Below are positions 1 through 6,565 of a stretch of 64,000 bases of DNA, piece by piece; positions within the stretch are counted from its first letter, which is position 1; every line of letters begins with the position of its first letter. The notes under the pieces are model-generated. The model saw only the letters and a program-made list of their open reading frames with translations. It was not told the origin of the DNA and did not search any database. This stretch comes from Constrictibacter sp. MBR-5 (GTDB lineage: Bacteria > Pseudomonadota > Alphaproteobacteria > JAJUGE01), in NCBI RefSeq assembly GCF_040549485.1, contig NZ_JBEPTK010000020.1, positions 1-64,000 on the forward strand, written 5' to 3'. A program made the position numbers and the translations under genes.

Positions 1-582
1 GGGCAGGAGATGTTCCGGCTGGCCGCGATCAACCCGCTGAAGAACGCGCTGTTCGGCACCAACGCGCCGACGCTCGACAGCATCGGCGGCATTCTTGGGA
101 GCGCCATCGGCGGCATGTTCGGCGGCGGCGGTGCGGCAGCGTCCCAGCCGTCCACCTACGCGAACATGGACCTGAGCTACTTCTTCGCCAAGGGCGGAGC
201 CTTCAGCAACGGGCGCGAGATTGTGCCGTTCGCCACGGGTGCCATCGTCACGGGGCCGACGCTGTTCCCGATGGCCGACGGTCGGACCGGTCTGATGGGT
301 GAGGACGGCGAAGAGGGCATCATGCCTCTGGCACGGACGCCGTCCGGTCATCTCGGCGTGCGCGCGATCTCGGCGCCGCGGTCGGCAGCTCCGGAAGCCG
401 CGCCGGCGGGACCGTCCTACTACATCGACGCGCGCGGCTCGTCGGATCCCGGCGCGGTCGAAGCCGCGGTCGACCGTGCGATGGCGCGCCGGCTGCCCGC
501 GGCGATGAAGGCGACGAAGGCCGGAGCTGTGGCGGAGGTGCGTGACCAGTTCAGCCGCGGCAACTGGCGGAGGGGCATGTGA
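1..582 (+). CDS. Phage tail tape-measure protein, C-terminal part (partial)
   Basis: The reading frame is open at the left edge of the window, so only the last ~190 residues are present. The segment starts with an NPLKNALFGT-like stretch and a glycine-rich membrane-type segment, followed by FAKGGAFSNG and GEDGEEGIMPLAR. That order is typical of the C-terminal end of lambda-type tape-measure proteins, which set tail length and help pass DNA through the host membrane. The downstream gene starts inside its stop codon (GTGA). A methionine at position 10 exists, but the family pattern argues that the true start is upstream of the window. Confidence 0.72.
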   Translation, partial: GQEMFRLAAINPLKNALFGTNAPTLDSIGGILGSAIGGMFGGGGAAASQPSTYANMDLSYFFAKGGAFSNGREIVPFATGAIVTGPTLFPMADGRTGLMGEDGEEGIMPLARTPSGHLGVRAISAPRSAAPEAAPAGPSYYIDARGSSDPGAVEAAVDRAMARRLPAAMKATKAGAVAEVRDQFSRGNWRRGM

Positions 583-1010
583 TCAGCGACGCGCCGAAGC
601 CGAGCGCCACCATCGCCCTACTGGCCGGCTACCGCGAGCAGGCCGACCGCGTCCACGAAATGCTGCGGATCGGGACGTTCGACAAGATGCCGAAGAAGGC
701 CCGGCGCGAGCTGGTGCGCCATCTGGCCACCTCGCTCGACATCGTGGCCAGCAACGCCGCCGAGCAGCATGCGGCGACGCTGGAGCACCTCGCCGCCCGC
801 GAACGTCGGATGGCCGACGGGATATCGGCGGCAACGTCCGTCCTGGGGCTGAGGGACAGCATCACGGCCTTCCTCGCCGAGATCCGGGATTGCCACGCCA
901 TCGGGCCGGAGCGGATCGACGCATGCGTGGCCGCCGTCGAACGCCACTTCGCCGCGGTCCCGGCTCCGGCGCCGGTGGACGCGATCGGCGAGACCAGCGG
1001 CAGCGCGTGA
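579..1010 (+). CDS. Small phage protein, function unknown
   Basis: This 143-residue protein starts with GTG overlapping the stop of the tape-measure gene by four bases, which implies translational coupling. It is predicted helical and mostly soluble, with an alanine- and arginine-rich middle and a proline/alanine-rich C-terminus, and no recognised motif. It is the last tail-side gene before the 524-bp palindrome array. A minor structural or chaperone role is possible from position alone. Confidence 0.6.
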   Translation: MISDAPKPSATIALLAGYREQADRVHEMLRIGTFDKMPKKARRELVRHLATSLDIVASNAAEQHAATLEHLAARERRMADGISAATSVLGLRDSITAFLAEIRDCHAIGPERIDACVAAVERHFAAVPAPAPVDAIGETSGSA

Positions 1011-1037
1011 CGTCGGCGACACCGATGCCACCGCGAA

Positions 1038-1561
1038 GGTACTGACCGATCTGTCGGTACCCTGGGGCCGAAAGGGGGTGGCAGAAGTGTCATCCCCTTT
1101 GGCGCTGAGAGGGGGTATTGCGGCCATATCCCCCAAGGGGCGACCACCACGGCATCCCCTTCGCCCTCAATGCCGGGAAATCCGGCGATGACGTACGCGA
1201 AGGGAGGGCCACCACGGCCCGCCCTTGGCCGTGTCCGTCACCAACACGGCCGAAGGCATCCGCGTGACACGGACACCTCCGCACTGAACGGCCCGTTCAG
1301 TGGGCGCCGTTGGAAGTGGGAATCTCCCACTTCGATGCGCCGAGCCGCAAATATGCCCCTCGGGCACATTTCGGCGGGGCGGGCTTCCGAAGTGGACAAT
1401 TCCCACTCCGCATATCGTGGGGAAATCCCACATTAACCTGAGCCTCGCACAGGTTCTGCGGCGTCGGCACGGCCTGGGGCAACGTTGCGTCAGCCTGACG
1501 CGAAACCCGACCATTGTCCCAGTCTGGCGCAATGGTCGATAACCTGCCGCACGGTCAGGTT
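1038..1561. repeat. Noncoding array of about 16 consecutive palindromes
   Basis: No convincing gene lies between 1011 and 1575. The stretch holds a near-continuous series of inverted repeats. Examples are CACTGAACGG / CCGTTCAGTG (1282-1302, perfect 10-bp arms), GAAGTGGGA / TCCCACTTC (1313-1333, perfect 9-bp arms) and GGCCGTGT / ACACGGCC (1227-1251, 8-bp arms). Others are GCGTCAG / CTGACGC (1487-1501) and AACCTG / CAGGTT with a 9-nt spacer twice (1435-1455 and 1541-1561). Imperfect ones lie at 1038-1061, 1071-1100, 1111-1134, 1135-1161, 1172-1186, 1200-1226, 1349-1371, 1391-1407, 1417-1431 and 1511-1535. Sequences differ but fall into families. Function unknown. Confidence 0.75.
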
Positions 1562-1575
1562 TCGGCCGTCGCCCG

Positions 1576-1836
1576 CTACGTCTTTGGCGGAGTGCCCGGC
1601 TTCAGCCGATCGGGAATCGGCTTTTCCGCATCCTCGACCGCGCTGATGAAGTTCGGGGAGGTGACGTTGACGATCTCGCCCGGGGTCGTGCTGGCCGAGA
1701 AATACTTATCCGCATCGAAGTGCTCGGTGGCGAACTTGACCATCGGATGCTCATACTTCTCGACGGTGCGCCACATGGCGGTTTCGTCGCCGCCGATGAT
1801 CATCCGTATTTCGTACCGCTTCCCGATCTCGAACAT
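1576..1836 (-). CDS. Small phage-associated protein, function unknown
   Basis: 86 residues, starting MFEIGKRYEIRM. The ATG at 1836 is preferred over one at 1848 because GGGGA lies five bases upstream. The protein is mixed alpha/beta with the phrase EIGKRYEIRMIIGGDETA, which looks like a small beta-barrel domain, and a charged proline-rich tail. It has no recognised function. It is the last gene of a minus-strand cargo group (2765 down to 1576) and points toward the palindrome array. Confidence 0.6.
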   Translation of the reverse strand: MFEIGKRYEIRMIIGGDETAMWRTVEKYEHPMVKFATEHFDADKYFSASTTPGEIVNVTSPNFISAVEDAEKPIPDRLKPGTPPKT

Positions 1837-1908
1837 CGTCTTCCCCATGTTGGTCTTTGGTTGTGATGGGATGCTGCCGCAGGAAGGGCGCAACGATAGA
1901 GGCGCGCC

Positions 1909-2118
1909 TTAGAGGATCATCACGGTAGGATCGGGCGGCTCCCGCTGGTCCTCGCCTTCCGCGATCACGGCGTCGATCGCCTCAATCGCGAGGTGGACCT
2001 GACCAGCCTTTTCGATCCCCTCGTCGTGCTGCGCGCTCCCGATCCGATACGCTTCCTCGCGTCGGCGCTCGACCAGTTCTGCGCGTAACGTCTTAAGGTC
2101 GTCGATCGTCTTCAGCAT
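1909..2118 (-). CDS. Small coiled-coil phage protein
   Basis: 69 residues with an excellent ribosome binding site (AGGAGGTGAG) before its ATG. Highly charged and helical (LKTLRAELVERRREEAYRIG), consistent with a coiled coil. No enzyme motif. It follows the remnant of an XRE regulator gene and belongs to the minus-strand cargo group. Function cannot be assigned. Confidence 0.62.
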   Translation of the reverse strand: MLKTIDDLKTLRAELVERRREEAYRIGSAQHDEGIEKAGQVHLAIEAIDAVIAEGEDQREPPDPTVMIL

Positions 2119-2129
2119 GTGCTCACCTC

Positions 2130-2219
2130 CTACTTCCTCAACCGCACCCCCGGCCCGCCGCCGTTCTCGGCGATGAACTCAACGCCGGCCGATTCCAGAG
2201 CGGCGCGGACGGCGGCCGA
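2130..2219 (-). pseudogene. 3' remnant of an XRE-family repressor gene
   Basis: Directly after the TAG that ends the upstream minus-strand gene (2220-2222), the same frame continues as a 29-codon scrap containing VRAALESAGVEFIAENG and ending GGPGVRLRK before a TAG at 2130. This phrase is the characteristic C-terminus of a common alphaproteobacterial XRE-type regulator family. No helix-turn-helix or start codon remains. The likely explanation is that a regulator gene lost its 5' part when the 2220-2765 gene pair was recombined into the prophage. Without translation initiation of its own it is almost surely silent. Confidence 0.6.
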
Positions 2220-2609
2220 CTAAGATCCTGAGTAATTGTAGTTGTCCTCTTCGCCAAAACCGGGGAGCGGTTTAGCTGGCCGTTCTCGGGTGGCGGGAAG
2301 AGATACGGGTACTGCAAAGCGCACCCGACTAATCGCCTCAGTGGCAACCTCCTTTACGGCACTTCCGCCGAATGATAGCGAGACCACCCTTAAGCTGGCC
2401 TTGCCAGAGCCGCCAATCTTATCCCGAACCGTTACCGCGACGTCGAAGTCGACGTTAATACATCCTGTGTGCGCCTGGTACTCGCCGAATGGATTTACGC
2501 GAGCCGTCTCATGTCCGGCGAACACTCTACCGGCTTCTTCAACCCCTTGGATGATTTGGGTCAGGGTATCAGAGACGAATGTTCTGAGCTCCATGCCATC
2601 GTCAGCCAT
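2220..2609 (-). CDS. Conserved hypothetical protein of prophage cargo
   Basis: 129 residues with a good ribosome binding site (AAGGGTGAG) at the ATG at 2609. The N-terminal helix (LRTFVSDTLTQIIQGVEEAG) is followed by a beta-rich segment with FDVAVTV and ISRVRFAVPVSLP. This layout recurs in a family of uncharacterised bacterial proteins that I recognise but cannot name. It sits directly downstream of a ribbon-helix-helix gene, with three bases between them. The pair may be a regulatory or defence-like cargo module; that is inference. Confidence 0.6.
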   Translation of the reverse strand: MADDGMELRTFVSDTLTQIIQGVEEAGRVFAGHETARVNPFGEYQAHTGCINVDFDVAVTVRDKIGGSGKASLRVVSLSFGGSAVKEVATEAISRVRFAVPVSLPATRERPAKPLPGFGEEDNYNYSGS

Positions 2610-2612
2610 GAC

Positions 2613-2765
2613 TCACCCTTTCAAGTGTCCGTTCGCCCGCAGCCACTCGACCAGGATCTTCTCGACCAGCGACGACACCGAGCGCATGTCGTCCTTCGCA
2701 GCTCGCTCCAGCGCGGCTTTCACTTCCGGGTCTAGCCGCATACTCGTCGGCGCCGTTCGGGCCAT
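2613..2765 (-). CDS. Ribbon-helix-helix (CopG/Arc-type) DNA-binding protein
   Basis: Starting at the ATG at 2765 (AAGG upstream) gives a 50-residue protein. TSMRLDPEVKAALERAAKDD followed by SVSSLVEKILVEWLR is the beta-strand plus two-helix pattern of ribbon-helix-helix proteins, which bind DNA as dimers. An upstream in-frame ATG at 2798 is possible. It is the first gene of the minus-strand cargo group and probably autoregulates it. An antitoxin role is conceivable, but the downstream partner does not resemble a known toxin. Confidence 0.72.
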   Translation of the reverse strand: MARTAPTSMRLDPEVKAALERAAKDDMRSVSSLVEKILVEWLRANGHLKG

Positions 2766-2909
2766 TGCGCTGCCTTCCGTAATCCGCATTGACGACACCT
2801 CCAGTGTAGTGCAACGTAGTCGGCGGCGCTACAGCGCAGACGGCCGAGCGGGTGTTTGCCGCACCGCGCCCGGCCTGACCACAATCCAAGCTGGATAGGA
2901 GCCCGGATC

Positions 2910-3488
2910 ATGGCTGATTCCGACAATACCCGAACCTTGCCCACGCGCCGCGCAGTATTGCTCGGCGCCGGTGCGGCGCTTGTGACCGGCATCACGGCGG
3001 CCGGCGCGGCAGTCCCGCTCGATGCCGACATGACCCGCCCGCTGGTCGCCGACGACGACGCCGAGCTGCTGGAGCTGGAGCGCGAATGGCTGGCGCCGCA
3101 GCCGGAGATCCGCCGGCTTGATGACGCCTATGGCGTCGCGATGGAAGCCGCCATCGACCGCATCGGCGACCGGAGCATCGACGCCAACGTCGACCTGTTC
3201 CGGCAGTTCATCCGCGATGCCGGCTACAGCGACGCGGATAGCGCCCGGCACGACGCCTTGCAGGACCGGACCTGCGAGATCGAGTCCCGCCTGATGGAAA
3301 TGCCGGCCCACGGCGCGGCCGGGCTGGCCGTCAAGCTGCGCATGCTGGCGCGCAACTCCTGGCAGCGGGTGCCGAGCCCCGGCGGCCTGATCCTCGACAT
3401 CCCGTTCGATGACCTGGATTGGCCGCATAAGTGGACCGTGCTGATTCTGCGCGAGGCGGAGCGCATGGCAGGCGAGGTGCAGTCATGA
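2910..3488 (+). CDS. Phage cargo protein with twin-arginine-like leader
   Basis: 192 residues from the ATG at 2910, chosen because AGGAG sits nine bases upstream. The N-terminus (TRRAVLLGAGAALVTG) has two arginines followed by a hydrophobic stretch, as in Tat signal peptides or a membrane anchor. The rest is acidic and helical with no catalytic motif. It begins a plus-strand group of three genes overlapping by four bases each (2910-4041). Function unknown; export by Tat is a prediction only. Confidence 0.6.
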   Translation: MADSDNTRTLPTRRAVLLGAGAALVTGITAAGAAVPLDADMTRPLVADDDAELLELEREWLAPQPEIRRLDDAYGVAMEAAIDRIGDRSIDANVDLFRQFIRDAGYSDADSARHDALQDRTCEIESRLMEMPAHGAAGLAVKLRMLARNSWQRVPSPGGLILDIPFDDLDWPHKWTVLILREAERMAGEVQS

Positions 3489-3721
3489 CCGGCAAGCTGC
3501 GCGACGTTCTCGATGAGATGGAGCGGCCGCTCCGTGATCTGCAAAACCTCAACGTCCTGATGTTCATGCTGACGGACGGGATGGACAGTCGCAGCGGAAA
3601 GGCCCTGCACGTCATCGCAGATACGATGGAGCGGCATCTCGCGAACCTGGAAACCCGCTTCGATGAAGCGATGGAGCAGTTCGCCGATGATACGCCCGCC
3701 GCCGGACAGGTGACGTCATGA
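3485..3721 (+). CDS. Small helical phage protein
   Basis: 78 residues starting at an ATG that overlaps the upstream stop (ATGA). The sequence is amphipathic and acidic (MTGKLRDVLDEMERPLRDL), suggesting a helical bundle or coiled coil. No known motif. The following gene starts within its own stop codon, so the three genes at 2910-4041 are probably translated together. Confidence 0.58.
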   Translation: MTGKLRDVLDEMERPLRDLQNLNVLMFMLTDGMDSRSGKALHVIADTMERHLANLETRFDEAMEQFADDTPAAGQVTS

Positions 3722-4041
3722 GCGCGCCCGTTCCCGAGCCGATGACCTGCGACCTTACGGCCCTGTCCGAGGGCGAGCTACTGGACCTCGCGGACTGGCT
3801 AAGCGACCAGTCGCTCGACCTCCTCATCACCGATCCGGAGTGGCAACCGATGCTCGACCGCTTCGGCGCGGCGGAAGCCGAAATCAAGCGGCGCCCGTCC
3901 CGGACCTATCGCGGCATCCGGCGGAAGATCGAGATGCTGGTGACGGGCTGGCCGCCGATTCCGGACGATCCGGAGTTCGCCGCCTTCAACGCGGCGATGG
4001 CCGACCTGCATGCCGTGTGCGAGGGGGAGCCCGCCGGCTGA
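3718..4041 (+). CDS. Small phage protein, function unknown
   Basis: 107 residues, ATG overlapping the preceding stop codon by four bases. Acidic and leucine-rich at the N-terminus (LTALSEGELLDLADWLSDQ), with a basic middle (RRPSRTYRGIRRKIEML). No family recognised. It closes the plus-strand trio; an inverted repeat and a separate gene follow. Confidence 0.56.
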   Translation: MSAPVPEPMTCDLTALSEGELLDLADWLSDQSLDLLITDPEWQPMLDRFGAAEAEIKRRPSRTYRGIRRKIEMLVTGWPPIPDDPEFAAFNAAMADLHAVCEGEPAG

Positions 4042-4103
4042 TCTATCTGTTCACGGTGAACAGATGCCGAGGCCCCGCTGGCGATGCTGGCGGGGCCTTC
4101 CCC

Positions 4104-4162
4104 CAAACAACGTGCGGCGTCATTTCGCTTGCCATCCCCCAAACCACTCTCTACGTTGTTTG
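4104..4162. promoter_or_regulatory. Spaced inverted repeat upstream of a phage gene
   Basis: CAAACAACGT (4104-4113) and its exact reverse complement ACGTTGTTTG (4153-4162) lie 39 bp apart. They sit just before the gene starting at 4183 and in the gap after the trio at 2910-4041. The left half is flanked by CCCC, and a second CCCC occurs inside the spacer. The layout suits an operator pair for a dimeric regulator, or looping. The binding protein is unknown. Confidence 0.45.
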
Positions 4163-4182
4163 CGGTATGGGAGGCGCCCGAC

Positions 4183-5112
4183 GTGCTTGATCGAGACAAA
4201 GTCCTCAACTGGTGGACCGGCCGGATTTCAGACGCCGAACTCGCCGAGTGGTCCGGCATGGCCCCGCGCGCGGTCGCCATTGTGCTGGGGCTCCCCAGCA
4301 TGCGCGGCCACGTTACCGGCGGTGGGCGAGGTAGCCGTCATACGCGGCGCATCGCAAAAAAAGCCAAGGGCGCCGTTGCGATCATCCACGCGCTCAGTGA
4401 AGCGGGCCTCTCGCTCGAACTGGCTTCCAATATCGTCGACACCACATCGGTTATCGCCAGCCAAGTAATCGAAGCGGTCGATTACATACCGGATTTTGGG
4501 GGCTTTCGCTCCCTGTGTTTGACTGAGCCGGACGGCCGTTGGCTTCCGACTGATGTTGTCCATGCCCGCCTTTGGGGGCGCTTCGTTATTCCGTGCCGTC
4601 GGATCGATGATCCGAACCCGTCACCCGGCAGCATCATTCCGATTCCGGAGGAGGAATTTTCCCCGAACGAACGCGGCACGATGATCATCCATTCGGTCGA
4701 ATTGGTTCCGCTTACAGACAAACCGGTCTACGCCGGCGAGTACGATCCGATCGGACTTTACGAGCGCGCCAACAGCCGCCCCGAAGCCATCCCAGCCCTC
4801 GACGAGCATCTGCTCATTGTTGATGGGCGGTGGATCTTCTCGCGGTCGCCGGACCCGAGCCCTTTAGAAACCCTGTATCGGATCCACAACGATGGCGAGG
4901 TGCCAAAGCCGACGTTTCACTTAGAGCCAGTCTCCCTGATCGAGCCGGACAAGAAGACCGTCCGCGTTATTGCCTGGGGGAGGGACCCCAAGGCGCAGGA
5001 TCAGGCACGGCGCCGACTGGAGAACTACGAGAGCCTGCTCGACGTCAACTTGACCTTGCCGGTGCGGCGAATGAAGCGGCGCGCCTACGGGCTCCCCGTC
5101 GAGGTGGATTGA
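4183..5112 (+). CDS. Prophage protein of unknown function with N-terminal helical DNA-binding-like region
   Basis: The GTG at 4183 (GGGAGG eight bases upstream) gives 309 residues. An earlier in-frame ATG at 4084 has no good ribosome site and would read through the inverted repeat. Residues ~1-90 are helical with SDAELAEWSGMAPRAVAIVLG, reminiscent of a helix-turn-helix, and a basic loop GGGRGSRHTRRIAKKAKG. The C-terminal two thirds is beta-rich with no motif I recognise. The inverted repeat in front suggests control. A regulatory role is a guess. Confidence 0.55.
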   Translation: MLDRDKVLNWWTGRISDAELAEWSGMAPRAVAIVLGLPSMRGHVTGGGRGSRHTRRIAKKAKGAVAIIHALSEAGLSLELASNIVDTTSVIASQVIEAVDYIPDFGGFRSLCLTEPDGRWLPTDVVHARLWGRFVIPCRRIDDPNPSPGSIIPIPEEEFSPNERGTMIIHSVELVPLTDKPVYAGEYDPIGLYERANSRPEAIPALDEHLLIVDGRWIFSRSPDPSPLETLYRIHNDGEVPKPTFHLEPVSLIEPDKKTVRVIAWGRDPKAQDQARRRLENYESLLDVNLTLPVRRMKRRAYGLPVEVD

Positions 5113-5118
5113 TACCCT

Positions 5119-5310
5119 ATGGCCAAGCGGCCCGCGCCAGTTGCACAGGCTGACGTGACCCGCGCCCTCAAGGGCGTGCTGGCCGCTGGAATGCCGCTGG
5201 AGCGCATCACGGGCGTCCGCGCGACCAAGGACGGAGTAGAGATCCTATTCGGCGAGCCCGGCCGCGCCGAGAATGCCTCTCTCAACGAATGGGACGAGGC
5301 CTCCAGATGA
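5119..5310 (+). CDS. Small integrase-associated prophage protein
   Basis: 63 residues beginning MAKRPAPVAQADVTRALKGV. A helix followed by a short beta segment (GVRATKDGVEILFGE) is the form often seen next to tyrosine integrases in alphaproteobacterial prophages. The integrase start overlaps its stop by four bases, so they are coupled. A recombination directionality or accessory role is plausible from position; it is not a classical Xis. Confidence 0.62.
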   Translation: MAKRPAPVAQADVTRALKGVLAAGMPLERITGVRATKDGVEILFGEPGRAENASLNEWDEASR

Positions 5311-6416
5311 CACCGCGCCGGCTACCCAAGTACGTCTCCGAGTTCGCCGACCGACACGGCAAGATCCGCGTCCGCTTCCGCCGCAAAGGGCAGGAGGCCT
5401 ATTACTTCACGGCCGCGCCCTGGACGCCGGCCTTCATGGCCGAGTACGAGCGGTGCCTCTCCCGCGAGGCTGCGCCCGCCGTGCAGCCTGGAGCGGACCG
5501 GAGCAAGGCCGGCACCATGTCGGCGCTGATCGCCTCCTACTACCGCACGGCCGAGTTCACCGGCCTGGAGCGCAGCACGCAAGCGGCATACCGCAACGCG
5601 ATCGAGAGGTTCCGCGAGAGGCACGGCGAGAAGCGGGTGGCGATGCTCGAGCGCCGGCACGTGAAGGCGATAGTGGGCGGCATGCACGCGACGCCGGCCG
5701 CCGCGAACAATCTCCTGAAGCGGCTTCGCACGCTGATGAGGCTGGCGGTGGACCTGGGGCTCCGGCCGGACGATCCGACGCACGGCGTCCGCGGCTTCCG
5801 CACCGCTGGCGACGGCTTCCACACCTGGACGGAAGCGGAGATCACCAAGTTCGAGGAGCGGCACCCCGTGGGATCTAAGGCCCGTCTGGCGCTTGCTCTG
5901 ATGCTCTGCACCGGGCAGCGGCGATCCGACGTTGTGCGGATGGGCTGGCAGCACGTCGAGGGTGACAAGATCCGCGTTCGGCAGGTGAAGACCGACGCGC
6001 ACCTGATCCTGCCCATGCACGCCGACCTGCTGGCCGTGCTGGCGGAGGCGCCGCGGGGCAACATGACCTTCATGGTCACCGCCTACGGCAAGCCATTCAC
6101 GCCCGCCGGCTTCGGGAATTGGTTCCGCGAACAGTGTGACGCCGCCGAGCTCCCGCACTGCTCGGCGCACGGGCTGCGGAAGGCGGCTTCCCGGCGGCTG
6201 GCGGAGGCGGGATGCAGCCATGAGCAGATCAAGGCCGTGACCGGGCACCGGACCGACGCCGAGGTGACCCGCTACGTCCGTGCAGCCGACCAGTCGCGGC
6301 TTGCCGAGCAGGCGTTCGAGCGCATGCGCGGGGCAGACCGGGAACAGCCGATGTCTAACCACGCGGGCGGGTTAGACAGTTCTGTCTCTAACGTCTTGAA
6401 GATGAAGGGGAAATAA
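5307..6416 (+). CDS. int: Tyrosine recombinase (phage integrase)
   Basis: 369 residues. The N-terminal region (~70-165) resembles the SAM-like core-binding domain. The catalytic domain shows the full set of active residues: arginine in TGQRRSD (~205), lysine in RQVKTD (~228), HGLR (~288-291), histidine in VTGHRTD (~314) and the nucleophile tyrosine in VTRYVR (~323). It should integrate and excise the left prophage. The gene runs toward the 3' end of the adjacent tRNA-Glu and ends 8 bp from it, so that tRNA is the probable attB. An earlier in-frame start at 5289 is less likely because the ATG at 5307 is coupled to the preceding stop. Confidence 0.93.
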   Translation: MTPRRLPKYVSEFADRHGKIRVRFRRKGQEAYYFTAAPWTPAFMAEYERCLSREAAPAVQPGADRSKAGTMSALIASYYRTAEFTGLERSTQAAYRNAIERFRERHGEKRVAMLERRHVKAIVGGMHATPAAANNLLKRLRTLMRLAVDLGLRPDDPTHGVRGFRTAGDGFHTWTEAEITKFEERHPVGSKARLALALMLCTGQRRSDVVRMGWQHVEGDKIRVRQVKTDAHLILPMHADLLAVLAEAPRGNMTFMVTAYGKPFTPAGFGNWFREQCDAAELPHCSAHGLRKAASRRLAEAGCSHEQIKAVTGHRTDAEVTRYVRAADQSRLAEQAFERMRGADREQPMSNHAGGLDSSVSNVLKMKGK

Positions 6417-6423
6417 ATGCGCA

Positions 6424-6498
6424 TGGTGATCCCACCGGGATTCGAACCCGGGTCGCCGCCGTGAAAGGGCGGTGTCCTAACCGCTAGACGATGGGACC
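6424..6498 (-). tRNA. tRNA-Glu (anticodon TTC)
   Basis: Read on the minus strand, the 75-nt sequence folds as a cloverleaf. The acceptor pairs GGTCCCA with TGGGATC (one G-U), the anticodon loop is CTTTCAC, the T arm contains GGTTCGAATCC, and CCA is encoded. The anticodon TTC reads GAA/GAG. The prophage integrase ends just beyond the 3' end, so the 3' half has probably been rebuilt by phage attachment-site DNA. The tRNA remains intact. Confidence 0.96.
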
Positions 6499-6565
6499 AG
6501 CGCGGGACACGAAATAGTCGGAAGGAGCCGGAAAAGCAACCCGTTGCGTGGCCTTCCGGGCAATC

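Larger units (their letters stand above)
1..6423. mobile_element. Right-hand part of a tailed-phage-type prophage inserted at tRNA-Glu
   Basis: A tail tape-measure C-terminus at the left edge, a tyrosine integrase at the right end and many short overlapping genes mark this as prophage DNA. The integrase stops 8 bp from the 3' end of the tRNA-Glu gene, the usual place for a tRNA attachment site. The other attachment site lies left of the window, so total size is unknown. Host housekeeping genes begin with recJ just beyond the tRNA. The element carries cargo of both orientations between the tail gene and the integrase, plus a long noncoding palindrome array. Confidence 0.85.

Noticed and set aside
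1167-1542. Several 80-120-codon frames inside the palindrome array
   Set aside because: They lie on both strands, lack ribosome sites and protein-like composition, and are crossed by the palindromes.
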